DNA from: CADEED01 sp963839685
Lineage (GTDB): Bacteria; Pseudomonadota; Gammaproteobacteria; Steroidobacterales; Steroidobacteraceae
Assembly (NCBI GenBank): GCA_963839685.1
Contig: CAWIVS010000016.1
Location: forward strand, 9,148 to 73,147
Length of the DNA stretch: 64,000 bases
Direction of reading: 5' to 3'
The notes beneath the pieces are model-generated. The model was not told the origin of the DNA. It did no database searches and worked only from the letters and a program-made list of their open reading frames with translations. Positions within the stretch are counted from its first letter, which is position 1. Every line of letters begins with the position of its first letter. A program made the position numbers and the translations under genes. Shown piece by piece: positions 1 to 9,023 of the stretch.

Positions 1-167
1 CTTTCTCGTGCGTGCCGCGCCAGTCTAGTCAAAGTTTTGCGAACGCAGGCGATTGGGGTCATGCTCGTTCTGCGTCAGCAAGAACAGCAAGAACGGAGGG
101 GGAATGGCAGTGAACACCGCAGGCGCCCAACGCGCCGAAAAATCTTGCGCCCTGGGCCAAGGCGGAC

Positions 168-1604
168 TTGCCGGAACCGCCAATGCCGCGTGGCCTCGCC
201 TGGATCGGCGTCTGCGGACCCGGCGTCATCGTGCTCGGCGTGTCGATCGGCAGCGGGGAATTCCTGCTGGGACCGGCCGTTTTCGTAAAGCACGGACTGT
301 CACTGCTGTGGGTGACGCTGGTCGCGGTGTTCTTTCAGACGGTCTTCAACACCGAACTCATGCGCTACACGGTCGCCACCGGCGAACCGGTGGTCACCGG
401 ATTCATGCGCACGCGCCCGGGAAAGACGTTCTGGGCCTGGTTCTACGCGTTTCTGTATTTCCTGCAGGTCGGCTGGCCGGCGTGGGCGGCCGCGGCGGCC
501 GGGGCGATCTTTTTCGTGATCTTCGGTCATCTTCCCCAGCTGCCCGGCGACGCGGACACGTATTACGTCATAGGGGTCGCGACCTTCCTGGCGTGCATCA
601 CCGTCCTGCTGCTCGGGAAACGCATCGCACGCACGCTTGAACTGCTCAACTGGGTGCTCGTGGTCGTGATCATCGGCGGCTTCTTCGTGCTCGGACTCAT
701 CTTTGTTCCGGCGGGCACCTGGGGTTCGGCGTTGCTGGGTTTCACCGGTTTCGACACGCGTTCGGGCTCGTTCAATTTCATGCCGGAAGGAATGGACTTC
801 GTCCTGTTGGGCGCATTGGTGGCGTATTCGGGCGGCGGCGGCGTGCTCAACATCACGCTATCGAACTGGGCGCGCGACAAGGGCTATGGCATGGGCAGCC
901 GTGTCGGACACATCGGCGGCATGGTCGGCGGCGAACGCACCCAGCTCGCCGATACCGGATTCATCTTCGAGCCGGACGCGGCAAACATGAGTCGCTGGCG
1001 TGGCTGGTGGCGCATCGTGCGCGTCGATCAGTGGGGCATTTTCTTCGTGGGCGCGCTGCTCGGCATGATGCTGCCCGCGTTGCTGTACGTGACCTTCGTC
1101 ATGCCTGGTACGGAAATGAAGGGCCTCGAGATCGCGGCGGTGCTGGCCAGCAAGATCGGTGCGGCCGCTACGCCCGCCATGGGACTCATCGTGGCCGTGC
1201 TGGGCGCCTGGATCCTGTTCAAGACGCAGCTCGACTGTGTCGAAGGCATGACACGCTCCGTCACCGACATTCTGTGGACCGGAAGTTCGCGCGTACGCGC
1301 GTGGCGTGGCGGCGACGTGCGCGCGGTGTACTACGTGGTGCTGGCCATCGTGGTGGTCTGGGGAATGATCGCGCTGCGCATCGCGCCGCCGCTGGTGCTG
1401 CTGCAGATCGGCGCCAACATCGGCGGCGCGATCTTCGTGATCGCGGCGCTGCACCTGCTGTATCTCAACACGCGGCTGCTGCCGCCGGCGCTGCGCCCGC
1501 CGCTGTGGCGGAGCGTGACTCTGGTGGGCATGGCGCTGTTCTACAGCTACTTCACCTTCCTGGTGGCCCGGTCCCTGATCTCGAAAGCACTACTTGCCAC
1601 GTAG
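168..1604 (+). CDS. Nramp-related membrane transporter
   Basis: Polytopic inner-membrane protein of about 478 residues with roughly 11 hydrophobic segments, resembling the Nramp (COG1914) metal-ion transporter superfamily. The first membrane segment reads GPGVIVLGVSIGSGEFLLG, where classical Nramp proteins carry the DPGN metal-binding motif. That motif is absent, so substrate cannot be assumed to be Mn2+ or Fe2+. The start is uncertain: TTG at 168 and ATG at 183 are in frame. A well-placed GGAGGGGG before ATG 104 lies in another frame, and the codons just before 168 read APWAKADLPEPP, which looks like genuine protein. A one-base frame error between 104 and 168 is likely, with true start at 104. 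Family assignment is fairly sure, substrate unknown. Confidence 0.75.
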   Translation: MPEPPMPRGLAWIGVCGPGVIVLGVSIGSGEFLLGPAVFVKHGLSLLWVTLVAVFFQTVFNTELMRYTVATGEPVVTGFMRTRPGKTFWAWFYAFLYFLQVGWPAWAAAAAGAIFFVIFGHLPQLPGDADTYYVIGVATFLACITVLLLGKRIARTLELLNWVLVVVIIGGFFVLGLIFVPAGTWGSALLGFTGFDTRSGSFNFMPEGMDFVLLGALVAYSGGGGVLNITLSNWARDKGYGMGSRVGHIGGMVGGERTQLADTGFIFEPDAANMSRWRGWWRIVRVDQWGIFFVGALLGMMLPALLYVTFVMPGTEMKGLEIAAVLASKIGAAATPAMGLIVAVLGAWILFKTQLDCVEGMTRSVTDILWTGSSRVRAWRGGDVRAVYYVVLAIVVVWGMIALRIAPPLVLLQIGANIGGAIFVIAALHLLYLNTRLLPPALRPPLWRSVTLVGMALFYSYFTFLVARSLISKALLAT

Positions 1605-1613
1605 TGGCGGGTT

Positions 1614-2234
1614 CTAACGCTTGCGGCTGATCTCGATGCCGTTGCCGATATCGATGAGGACGGAGTCGAGATCGCCTGCCTGGCGGACGCGCGCGCGATA
1701 GGCCTCGGCCTGCGGACGCACCACTTCCGGCAACAACATGTTGTCGGCGGCGACGATGGCGCCCGGCGCGAGCTTGGGATGCAGCAGCTCGAAGCAGGGC
1801 AGGTACAGATCCTTCCAGACGTCGAGCAGCACGAAGTCGAACGGGCCCGACAGGGTCTTCAGCGTCTCCAGGCAGTCGCCCTCGTAGAACTCCACGCGCG
1901 TCGACAGACCCGCGCGCGTCAGCGCCTGGCGGGCATGTTCGATCTTGAAATCGCGCAGCTCGAGCGACAGCACCTTGCCGCCGGTGGCACGCGCGGCCGC
2001 GGCCAGCCACACGGTGGAATAGCCATAAGACGTGCCGAGCTCGAGGATGCGGCGCGCCTTTCCGCCGCTCGCAAGTAGATAGAGCAGGATGCCGGCCTCG
2101 CGGCCCACCGAGAGCAGCAGGTCGTCGAGATTGGTGCCCGGCGCGCCCGGAGCGAAGGTGCGGCGTTGTTCTTCTTCGGCGCGCCGCTCGAAGTCGGCGA
2201 GCACGCGTTCGATGACAGGGTCGACGAGTGGCAT
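1614..2234 (-). CDS. O-methyltransferase family SAM-dependent methyltransferase
   Basis: Cytosolic class I methyltransferase of about 206 residues, similar to the caffeoyl-CoA O-methyltransferase type (Methyltransf_24/3). The SAM-binding motif I is seen as ILELGTSYGYSTVWLA, the acidic loop as LSLELRD, and motif IV as FDFVLLDVWKDLY followed by GAIVAADNM. These are the expected motifs in the expected order. The start at 2234 (MPLVDPVIERVL) gives a normal family length. The open frame extends upstream to 2432, but that part is low-complexity. It ends 9 bases from the convergent transporter gene and is divergent from the PQQ dehydrogenase. The methyl acceptor is unknown. Confidence 0.8.
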   Translation of the reverse strand: MPLVDPVIERVLADFERRAEEEQRRTFAPGAPGTNLDDLLLSVGREAGILLYLLASGGKARRILELGTSYGYSTVWLAAAARATGGKVLSLELRDFKIEHARQALTRAGLSTRVEFYEGDCLETLKTLSGPFDFVLLDVWKDLYLPCFELLHPKLAPGAIVAADNMLLPEVVRPQAEAYRARVRQAGDLDSVLIDIGNGIEISRKR

Positions 2235-2529
2235 AGGGGCGCTCAATAGTGCACGGAAGGCACCGTGTTGGCGAGTGTCGCCGGTGGGGTTGCGGGTTTC
2301 GTCATCATCGGCAGGTAAGGGTTGGTATCCACGTCGGATGGTTCTGATGCGGGCCGGGGTTTCATGACGCGTTGAGGCGGAAATTCCACCGCGCCACGCG
2401 CCGACGTTGCACTGCCGCGCAATCCCCAGCACTATCCGCGCTCCCGGCCGCCGGCACCGCGCGCCGCGGCAGATGCGCCGCGGAGCTTGCGCGGCCCGTC
2501 ATCAACCCATGGATTGCGAGGAACCGGCC

Positions 2530-3766
2530 ATGCGCGCGACGTGTTTGACTCGAGTAGTTAGTTTGGCGTCGATCCTGTGCGGCGCCGCCGTGGCCGCGGA
2601 CAACGACGGCCTGACACTGCCGGCGGGATTTTCCGCGACCGTCGTGCAGGAGGGCCTGGGCGCCGGGCGACACCTGGCGGTGGCCGACAACGGTGACATC
2701 TACCTGGCCAGCCGCAACGGCCTGGTCGCGATGCGCGATACCAACGGTGACGGCAAGGTCGACCAGACCGCACCTTTCGGCGACGTGAAGGGAACCGGCG
2801 CGCGCATCTTCGGCAGCTGGCTCTACGTCTCGGACAATGTCGGGATCTACCGTTACCCGCTGAAGAAGGGGGAGCTCGCGCCTTCGGGTGCGCGCCAGAC
2901 CGTGGTGTCGGGTTTCCCGATGGAGCGTCAGCACGCGGACAAGACCTTCGCGCTGGATGACGAAGGGCACGCTGTACGTGAACGTCGGCGCGCCATCGAA
3001 TTCCTGCCAGCAGAAGGATCGCCAGGAAGGATCCCTGGGCCAGTCACCGTGTCCGATCCTCGAGAAATACGGCGGCATCTGGGTGTTCGATGGCAACAAG
3101 CTCGACCAGACGCCGGCCAACGGCCGCCGCTACGCCACCGGCATGCGTAACGCCGTCGCGGTCCAGTGGAATGCCTCGCAGGGCGCGCTGTACTCCGTGA
3201 TCCATGGCCGCGATTCCATCGACACCCTGTTCCCCACGCTCTACAACGCTGAGGACAACGCGACGCGCCAGGCCGAGGAATTCCACAAGGTCGTCGATGG
3301 TGGCAACTACGGGTGGCCGTACACCTTCTTTGACACCAGGCTGGGCAAGCGTGTGGTGGCGCCCGAATACGGTGGCGACGCAAAGAAAGAGCCGGAAGCC
3401 GGCAAGTATCCCGAGCCGCTGGTGGCGTTTCCCGCGCACTGGGCTCCCAACGACCTGCTGTTCTACTCGGGCAAGAATTTTCCGCAGCTATACCAGGGCG
3501 GCGCCTTCATCGCGTTCCATGGCAGCTGGAATCGCGCTCCCGAACCGCAGGCGGGCTACAAGGTCGTGTTCCAGCCGATGAAGGACGGCAAACCCAGCGG
3601 CGCCTATGAAGTCTTTGCCGACGGCTTCGCCGGCGAGATGGCGGACAACAATCCGCGCAATGCGAAGTACCGACCGGTCGGCCTCGCGGTGGGTCCGGAC
3701 GGTTCGCTGTATGTGTCCGACTCGCAGAAGGGGCGCATCTGGAAGATCTCGTACCAGGCAAAATGA
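2530..3766 (+). CDS. PQQ-dependent sugar dehydrogenase, L-sorbosone dehydrogenase-like (one frameshift)
   Basis: Periplasmic quinoprotein predicted to oxidise a sugar or aldehyde with PQQ as cofactor. ATG 2530 follows GAGGAA at a good distance and begins a Sec signal peptide (MRATCLTRVVSLASILCGAAVA). Typical beta-propeller landmarks follow: TGMRNAVAV, HGRDSIDT, FHGSWNR, YRPVGLAVGPDGSLYVSDS and GRIWKISY. The frame changes at 2965-2967. Removing one G from GGG restores DEGTLYVNVGAPSN, so one extra base is present. The next gene overlaps by ATGA and encodes a c-type cytochrome, the likely electron acceptor. Probably a sequence error rather than a dead gene. Confidence 0.8.
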
Positions 3767-4179
3767 AACGCGCCGCGAGTTTCGCGCTGCACGGCACGGC
3801 CTTGCTGGCCGCGGTCTGCGCCATGGCGGCGGAACCATCGCCGCCGGATGCTCGCCCGCCGGGTCAGCGGTTGTACGGCAGGCACTGCCTGTCCTGTCAC
3901 CAGGCGGACGGCGGCGGCGTGCCCAACCTGCAACCGCCGATCGCGGGCGGCAACTGGGTCAAGGGTGACCCGCAGGCGCTCGCGTTGTTCGTGATGACCG
4001 GTGGCTTCGATTCGGCCTCGCGCAAGGACGCCGCCGTCGACAATGTCATGCCCGAGTTCCGTCAGCTCAGCGATGAGGATCTCGCCGAAATCCTCAGCTA
4101 CATCCGCGCGAAATTCGGCGGCGGCGCTTCTGCCGTCACGGCAGCCGAAGTCGCCGCCGCACGCGCCACCCTGAAATAA
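3763..4179 (+). CDS. Exported c-type cytochrome, electron partner of the PQQ dehydrogenase
   Basis: A 138-residue periplasmic monoheme cytochrome c. It has a signal peptide ending near CAMAAEP, one heme site CLSCH, and a distal methionine candidate in NVMPEFRQLSDEDLAEILSYIRAKF, the usual cytochrome c class I C-terminus. The start ATG overlaps the TGA of the dehydrogenase (ATGA), indicating translational coupling. The paired arrangement suggests that electrons from sugar oxidation pass to this cytochrome and on to the respiratory chain. Its last codon and TAA stop lie inside the left arm of an inverted repeat (4173-4309). Confidence 0.85.
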   Translation: MKRAASFALHGTALLAAVCAMAAEPSPPDARPPGQRLYGRHCLSCHQADGGGVPNLQPPIAGGNWVKGDPQALALFVMTGGFDSASRKDAAVDNVMPEFRQLSDEDLAEILSYIRAKFGGGASAVTAAEVAAARATLK

Positions 4180-4309
4180 ATAGGGACATTCCTATTTTCC
4201 AGAAAGACTGGGAGCGGTGAGTAACGGAGACAATGGCGCCATGACCGAGCGCAGCTTCGGCAGGTCCGTCCACGCTTGCCAGAAAAATAGGAATGTCCCC
4301 ATTTATTTC
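4173..4309. repeat. REP-like paired inverted repeat A
   Basis: Two arms of about 28 bases, 4173-4200 and 4282-4309, are near-perfect inverted copies. Read outward to inward each runs AAATAAAT(A/G)GGGACATTCC then TATTTT. They flank about 80 bases with no gene, containing the palindrome ATGGCGCCAT at 4233-4242. The lysine codon and TAA stop of both convergent genes (cytochrome c and the exported methyltransferase) lie within the arms. The GGGACATTCC core recurs at 13.2 kb, and a related GGGGAC design occurs at 50.3 kb. Likely a non-autonomous REP/BIME-type element, and it can form a transcript-ending stem from either side. Confidence 0.7.
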
Positions 4310-5049
4310 ACGCGATACAGGTGCACGTAGCGGTCGGTCTTTCCTTTGACCGCGGCGTCGTAGACCCCTTTGTCGAACTGGTCCTTGGGATTGCGCAGGC
4401 CGTCGTAAGACTTCTCGAACACGAAACCATGCGAGGTGATGCTGTTCTTCGCCCAGTCCTCGTTGAGGCGATGCAGTTTTCCGGCTGCTTCCCGGCCCGT
4501 GCCCGCGGCCGCATTGTGATCGATGATCAGTAGTTTGCCGCCGGGCTTGAGCATGCGGTGGATGGATTCGAGGAAGCCATCGGTATTGATCTCCGGCCAG
4601 CCTTCCTTTTCATCGATCCAGTAGGCGTCGTGGTAGGCCATCACGATGACCACGAGGTCGACGCTCTTCGGAGCGATGTTCATGTAGCTGGCTTCGACGA
4701 TCCGCCGCTCGACATTGCCGAGCCTGCCCTCGGTGTAGCGGGCCTTGATGCCGTCCTTGGAGTAGGTGGCATAAGGAATGTTGTTGATGGCGAGTACCTT
4801 GCCGCTGGGGCCCACGACCCCGGCTAACAACTCGCTGTAATAGCCGCCAGCCGCGAAGATGTCGGCGACCACCATGCCGGGTTTCACACCGGCAAACGCC
4901 ATGACCTCGGCGGGTTTATCGCGCTTGTCACGCTCGCGGTCGGCCGCGGTGCGTTCCGGGCTGGCGATCGACTTTTCGATGGGTGTGGTATCCGCGGCGC
5001 CGGCGGTGATGGCGACCAGCAGAAGGCAGCTCAGCAGCGTGTTCTTCAT
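4303..5049 (-). CDS. Exported class I SAM-dependent methyltransferase-like protein
   Basis: A 248-residue protein with a clear Sec signal peptide (MKNTLLSCLLLVAITAGAAD) followed by a complete methyltransferase fold. Motif I is degenerate: GMVVADIFAAGGYYSELLA instead of ExGxGxG. Other landmarks are VDLVVIVMAYHD and MLKPGGKLLIIDH. SAM is not known to be available in the periplasm, so the biochemical role is open. Such exported MTase-fold proteins are found widely in proteobacteria, usually annotated only as methyltransferases. A paralogue with the same plan sits at 50342-51205. The stop codon is inside inverted repeat A. Start ATG 5049 is preceded by a GGAGA-type ribosome site. Confidence 0.75.
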   Translation of the reverse strand: MKNTLLSCLLLVAITAGAADTTPIEKSIASPERTAADRERDKRDKPAEVMAFAGVKPGMVVADIFAAGGYYSELLAGVVGPSGKVLAINNIPYATYSKDGIKARYTEGRLGNVERRIVEASYMNIAPKSVDLVVIVMAYHDAYWIDEKEGWPEINTDGFLESIHRMLKPGGKLLIIDHNAAAGTGREAAGKLHRLNEDWAKNSITSHGFVFEKSYDGLRNPKDQFDKGVYDAAVKGKTDRYVHLYRVK

Positions 5050-5160
5050 TGGATTCTCCTTTTCGGCGATTATGCGAAGGCGGCACGGCGGCCGGAACCA
5101 CGTCCATCGCGCCAGTTACTCACCTTGGCGAACCTGAGACCAACCCATTGGGGGCCCACC

Positions 5161-5850
5161 ATGCGTAACTCACTCATTCCTGCGTTTGTAATCCTGCTCG
5201 CGGCCAGCTGGACCGCTTTCGGGGCCGGAAGCGGCAGCATGTCATCGGGTGGCGGCGCCGGAACGCGCTACGACTCACCGGCCACACCCGAAGAAACCGC
5301 GCGCCTGGCGTACAACGCCGGGGTACGAGGCGTCGAGAAAGGCGACGAGCTGAGCGCTGATGCAGCGCGGCAGACGGACGCCAGGAAGCAGCAGAAGGCG
5401 CTCGACAAGGCGAAGAAAGCCTATGCCGGCGCGTTGAAAAAATTCACACGCGCCACCGAACTCAACCCGGTGATGTACGAAGCCTGGAATTACCTCGGCT
5501 ACGCGCATCGCAAACTGGGTGATTACCAGGCCGCGCTCACCGCCTACGATCGCACCCTGAATCTCAAGCCCGGTTACCCGGAGGCGATCGAGTATCGCGG
5601 ACATGCCTACCTCGGACTCAACCGGCTCGAGGATGCGAAGCAGGCGTATCTCGCGCTGTTCGCCGACAATCGCAAATTAGCCTCGCAGTTGCTTGCGGGC
5701 ATGCAGGCCTGGGTGGGTGAGCATCGCGGCAATCCGTCCGGAGTCGACGGCAGCTCGCTCGAGGCCTTTGCCTCCTGGGTGAGCGAGCGCAGCGCCATTG
5801 CCAGCCAGACTGCAGGGCTCACCCGCGAGGGTTCCAGCGCGGGCTGGTAG
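5161..5850 (+). CDS. Exported TPR-repeat protein
   Basis: About 229 residues. ATG 5161 begins a signal peptide (MRNSLIPAFVILLAASWTAFGAG), which is why it is preferred to a TTG 36 bases upstream. After a Gly/Ser-rich linker there are at least two tetratricopeptide units, around NPVMYEAWNYLGYAHRKLGDYQ and NLKPGYPEAIEYRGHAYLGL, preceded by a lysine-rich helix. TPR units normally mediate protein-protein contacts, and no catalytic motif is visible. It lies directly upstream of a di-heme peroxidase on the same strand, so a shared periplasmic role is possible but unproven. Confidence 0.75.
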   Translation: MRNSLIPAFVILLAASWTAFGAGSGSMSSGGGAGTRYDSPATPEETARLAYNAGVRGVEKGDELSADAARQTDARKQQKALDKAKKAYAGALKKFTRATELNPVMYEAWNYLGYAHRKLGDYQAALTAYDRTLNLKPGYPEAIEYRGHAYLGLNRLEDAKQAYLALFADNRKLASQLLAGMQAWVGEHRGNPSGVDGSSLEAFASWVSERSAIASQTAGLTREGSSAGW

Positions 5851-5891
5851 CGCGCCGGGTGATTGAAACCGTGCGCCGCGCGGGCACATCG

Positions 5892-6866
5892 ATGCGCCTC
5901 ACCGCCATGCTCATCGGCATGGCGGCGATGTCGCTGTCGTTGTCGCTTGGGGCCGCGGCGGGTGAATACCGCTGGCGACTGCCGCGTGGCTTCCCGCAGC
6001 CCGCGGTGCCTGCTGAAAATCCCATGAGTGATGCCAAGGTGGCGCTGGGCGCACGGCTATTCGCCGATCGGCGCCTGTCCGTCGATGGCAGCTATTCCTG
6101 CCAGAGCTGCCATGTGCCGGAACGCGCCTTCACCGACGGGCGGGGGCGCTCACGCGGCGTCACCGGCGCCGAACTCGCGCTCAATGCGCCGACGCTGCTG
6201 AACGCCGCCTACAACGCTTCACTGGGCTGGAACGATGTCGGGATATTCACGCTCGAGCAGCAGATGCGCGGCCCGTTGTTCAACCAGCACCCGCCGGAGC
6301 TCGGGCTTGCGGGGCGCGAAAGCCTGGTCGAATCCGAATTCGCGGCCGACCCGGAGCTGGCGCCGCTGTTCATGGCGGCCTTTCCCGGCGAAGCGCGGGC
6401 GGTTTCGATGGACAACGTGATTCGCGCCATCGCCGCCTACGAACGCACCTTGCTTGCCGGGAATTCCGCGTTCGACCGCTATGTCTTCGCCGGCGACCAC
6501 GAGGCGCTGGATGCGCGGCAGAAGCGCGGCATGCAACTGTTCTTTGGCAACGCCGGCTGCTCGGGCTGCCACGGCGGCATCAACTTCGCGGGACCGTGGG
6601 TGGATCGGGATCACCCGCGGGCCGCGCCGATCTTCGCCGACACCGGCACCGGCAAGAACGTGCGTGTGCCCACCTTGCGCAATCTGCCGGCCAGTGCGCC
6701 GTTCATGCACGATGGCCGTTTCGCGACCCTCGACGCGGTGCTCGATCACTACGAGCGACTCGCGGCCGATCCCGCCGCGGACGCGCGCCTGCGGCGCGCG
6801 CCACTAACTACCGAGGAACGCGCGGAGCTCGCGAGTTTCCTGCAGGCGCTGGCCGATTCGCGCTGA
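5892..6866 (+). CDS. Di-heme cytochrome c peroxidase / MauG-MbnH family protein
   Basis: Periplasmic di-heme enzyme of about 324 residues. Two heme attachment sites are visible, CQSCH and CSGCH, about 145 residues apart as in bacterial cytochrome c peroxidases and MauG-like proteins. It also has the conserved LALNAPTLLNAAYN segment and VPTLRNLPASAPFMHDGRFATLDAVLDHY near the C-terminus. ATG 5892 gives a standard signal peptide, and a GTG at 5859 is an alternative. Its partner or substrate is unknown: it may reduce H2O2 or oxidise a protein substrate. The upstream TPR protein ends about 40 bases away. Confidence 0.85.
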   Translation: MRLTAMLIGMAAMSLSLSLGAAAGEYRWRLPRGFPQPAVPAENPMSDAKVALGARLFADRRLSVDGSYSCQSCHVPERAFTDGRGRSRGVTGAELALNAPTLLNAAYNASLGWNDVGIFTLEQQMRGPLFNQHPPELGLAGRESLVESEFAADPELAPLFMAAFPGEARAVSMDNVIRAIAAYERTLLAGNSAFDRYVFAGDHEALDARQKRGMQLFFGNAGCSGCHGGINFAGPWVDRDHPRAAPIFADTGTGKNVRVPTLRNLPASAPFMHDGRFATLDAVLDHYERLAADPAADARLRRAPLTTEERAELASFLQALADSR

Positions 6867-6904
6867 CAACAAGACCGCGAAGCGGCGTATGCTTGCGCGC
6901 CTGC

Positions 6905-7463
6905 ATGTCCGCCGCGCCCCGATCCTCTCGTCATTCCCTGTCGCCGCATCCGGCCACGCGCCAGACCTCCGTCAGGGAACTGGTGGTGGACCTGGGTCAT
7001 CAAGACGACCGCCTGCTGCTGCAATACCGGCTCGCGGCTGATATGCGCGCATTGCTGGTGCCGGCGCCGGCATCGGCGGCGCGCGCCGATGGCCTGTGGC
7101 GGCACACCTGTTTCGAAGCATTCATTGCGCCGTCAGGGTCGAGCGAATACTGGGAGTACAACTTTTCGCCTTCGGGGGCCTGGGCGGCCTACCACTTCAC
7201 CGCCTGCCGCACCGGCATGACGCCGCTGGAGCAGGGCGCCGCGCCGGTCATCGCGGTCGAAGCGGGCGTCGGCGCAATTCGCGCTCACCGCAACGCTGGA
7301 CCTGGGCTGGCTCGCGCGCTCGCGCACACTCGCCGGGCTACGTCTTGGCCTGGCGGCCGTCATCGAAGACCGCACGCAGGGACTGTCATACTGGGCGCTC
7401 CAGCATGCAGCGGAGAAGCCAGATTTTCATCGAGCCGACAGTTTTGTGGTTGCGCTCGCGTGA
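6905..7463 (+). CDS. DOMON-like domain-containing protein (one frameshift)
   Basis: Protein of about 185 residues of the uncharacterised DOMON-like group, without a clear signal peptide. Characteristic stretches are ADGLWRHTCFEAFIA, YWEYNFSPSGAWAAYHF, RLGLAAVIED, SYWALQHAAEKPDFHRADSF. The reading frame shifts at 7264-7266. Dropping one G from GGG joins VEA to ASAQFALTATLDLGWL and restores the full domain to the TGA at 7461-7463. It is followed after 33 bases by the namZ-like gene. The role is unknown; DOMON folds bind sugar or heme in other proteins. Confidence 0.7.
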
Positions 7464-7496
7464 CCTTTGGTACTTTGCGCCCGTGAAGGAACACGC

Positions 7497-8705
7497 GTGA
7501 TCCAGTTCGGCATCGATCGCCTGTTAGGCGACATCAAGCTGCAGCGCGAGCTCGAGGGCCGGCGGGTGGCGCTGCTGGCGCATCCGGCTTCCATGACCGC
7601 CGGGTTCGAGCACTCACTCGACGCGCTGCGCAACATCCGCGGCCTGGAGATCACCGCGGCTTTCGGCCCGCAACACGGGCTGCGCGGCGACAAGCAGGAC
7701 AACATGGTGGAGTCGTCGGATTTTCGCGATCCGGTGCATGGCATCCCGGTGTTCAGCCTGTACGGCGAGGTGCGGCGTCCCACCGAGGAAATGCTCGATC
7801 ACTTCGACGTGCTGCTGGTCGACCTGCAGGACCTCGGCTGCCGCATCTACACCTTCATCACCACACTTCTATATGTGCTCGAGGCGGCGGCACAGCACGG
7901 CAAGACGGTGTGGGTGCTCGACCGGCCCAATCCGGCGGGCCGGCCCATCGAGGGACTGAAGCTGCGCGAAGGATGGGAGAGTTTCGTCGGCGCCGGCCCG
8001 ATGCCGATGCGCCACGGGCTCACGCTGGGCGAGCTGGGCATCTGGTTCGTCAGCCAGTTTCGGCTGGCGGTGGACTACCGCGTGATCCCGATGCGCGGCT
8101 GGAAGCCCGATGAGGCGCCCGGCTACGGCTGGCCCCTGGGCGAGCGCAGCTGGGTGAATCCGAGCCCAAATGCGCCGAACGTCTCGATGGCGCGTGCTTA
8201 CGCCGGCACGGTGATGCTCGAGGGGACCACACTGTCGGAGGGGCGTGGCACCACCCGACCGCTGGAGTTGTTAGGCGCGCCAGACCTGGATCCGCGCTCG
8301 CTGCTGACCGCGATGGATCGCATCGTGCCGGCATGGCTGCGCGGCTGCCGCCTGAGGCCCTGCTGGTTCGAGCCCACGTTCCAGAAACACTCCGGCAAGT
8401 TGTGCGCGGGTTTCCAGATCCACATCGACGATGGCGCCTACGGCCATGGCGAATTCCGGCCGTGGCGACTGCTCGCGGGCGCATTCAAATGCATACGGCG
8501 GCTGCGCGGCGAGTACCCGCTGTGGCGCGACTTCCATTACGAATACGAGAAGACCCGGCTCGCCATCGATCTGATCAATGGCAGCGAGTTGTTGCGCGAG
8601 TGGGTGGATGATCCGGCGGCGACGCCGGCGGATCTGGACAAGCTGGCGGCCAGGGACGAGGCCGCCTGGGCGGAAGAGCGCGCCGATATCCTGCTCTATC
8701 GCTGA
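7497..8705 (+). CDS. namZ: DUF1343 / NamZ-type exo-beta-N-acetylmuramidase
   Basis: About 402 residues of the DUF1343 family, whose characterised member NamZ releases terminal MurNAc from peptidoglycan fragments. Family landmarks are LLAHPAS, AAFGPQHGLRGDKQDNM, VHGIPVFSLYGE, LLVDLQDLGCRIYTF, LDRPNPAGR, EGTTLSEGRGTTRPLELLGAP. The GTG start at 7497 is chosen because GAAGGA lies just upstream. No signal peptide is evident, so this copy may act in the cytosol on recycled wall fragments rather than outside. No other MurNAc recycling gene is adjacent. Confidence 0.85.
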   Translation: MIQFGIDRLLGDIKLQRELEGRRVALLAHPASMTAGFEHSLDALRNIRGLEITAAFGPQHGLRGDKQDNMVESSDFRDPVHGIPVFSLYGEVRRPTEEMLDHFDVLLVDLQDLGCRIYTFITTLLYVLEAAAQHGKTVWVLDRPNPAGRPIEGLKLREGWESFVGAGPMPMRHGLTLGELGIWFVSQFRLAVDYRVIPMRGWKPDEAPGYGWPLGERSWVNPSPNAPNVSMARAYAGTVMLEGTTLSEGRGTTRPLELLGAPDLDPRSLLTAMDRIVPAWLRGCRLRPCWFEPTFQKHSGKLCAGFQIHIDDGAYGHGEFRPWRLLAGAFKCIRRLRGEYPLWRDFHYEYEKTRLAIDLINGSELLREWVDDPAATPADLDKLAARDEAAWAEERADILLYR

Positions 8706-8714
8706 GGCGGACGC

Positions 8715-8761
8715 GCTTCGAGTTTCAGGATGGCGTAATCCTGATTCCTGAAACCCGAAGC
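8715..8761. terminator. Hairpin downstream of namZ
   Basis: Inverted repeat with 15-base arms, GCTTCGAGTTTCAGG (8715-8729) and CCTGAAACCCGAAGC (8747-8761), one mismatch, spacer 17 bases. It starts 9 bases after the namZ stop. No T-run follows, so it may stabilise the 3' end of the mRNA rather than stop transcription by itself. Confidence 0.45.
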
Positions 8762-8796
8762 TCAGGCGCCGGCGTTCCTTGCCTTGTGGACCAGAC

Positions 8797-9023
8797 TCAT
8801 TCCTGCACGCTGGCGTGCGGGGTCTCGTCCACGACTTCGATGGTCACCGTGGGCACCAGGATGGTGACGCTGGGCGTGACCGAACTGGTGTGTGACTGAA
8901 CGGGGCAGCGGCCTGGGCATCGACACTGAACAGCATCAGGGCGGTCACGGTGAGCGCACCGAGGCTGGCAACCACGCGCTCATAGGCGCGGCGCAACATG
9001 AAAGCGGAATTCGAACGGGTCAT
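8797..9023 (-). CDS. Small exported protein of unknown function (probable frameshift)
   Basis: ATG 9023 has a perfect AGGAGG six bases upstream and opens a 40-residue signal-like segment (MTRSNSAFMLRRAYERVVAS... ending DAQAAAPFSHT). In that frame the protein becomes Arg/Pro-rich and stops at 8844. In another frame the continuation reads SVTPSVTILVPTVTIEVVDE and ends at TGA 8797-8799, which looks much more like real protein. The change probably lies in the CACACACC run near 8893-8902. Not recognised; the strong ribosome site is the main reason to believe it. Confidence 0.4.
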
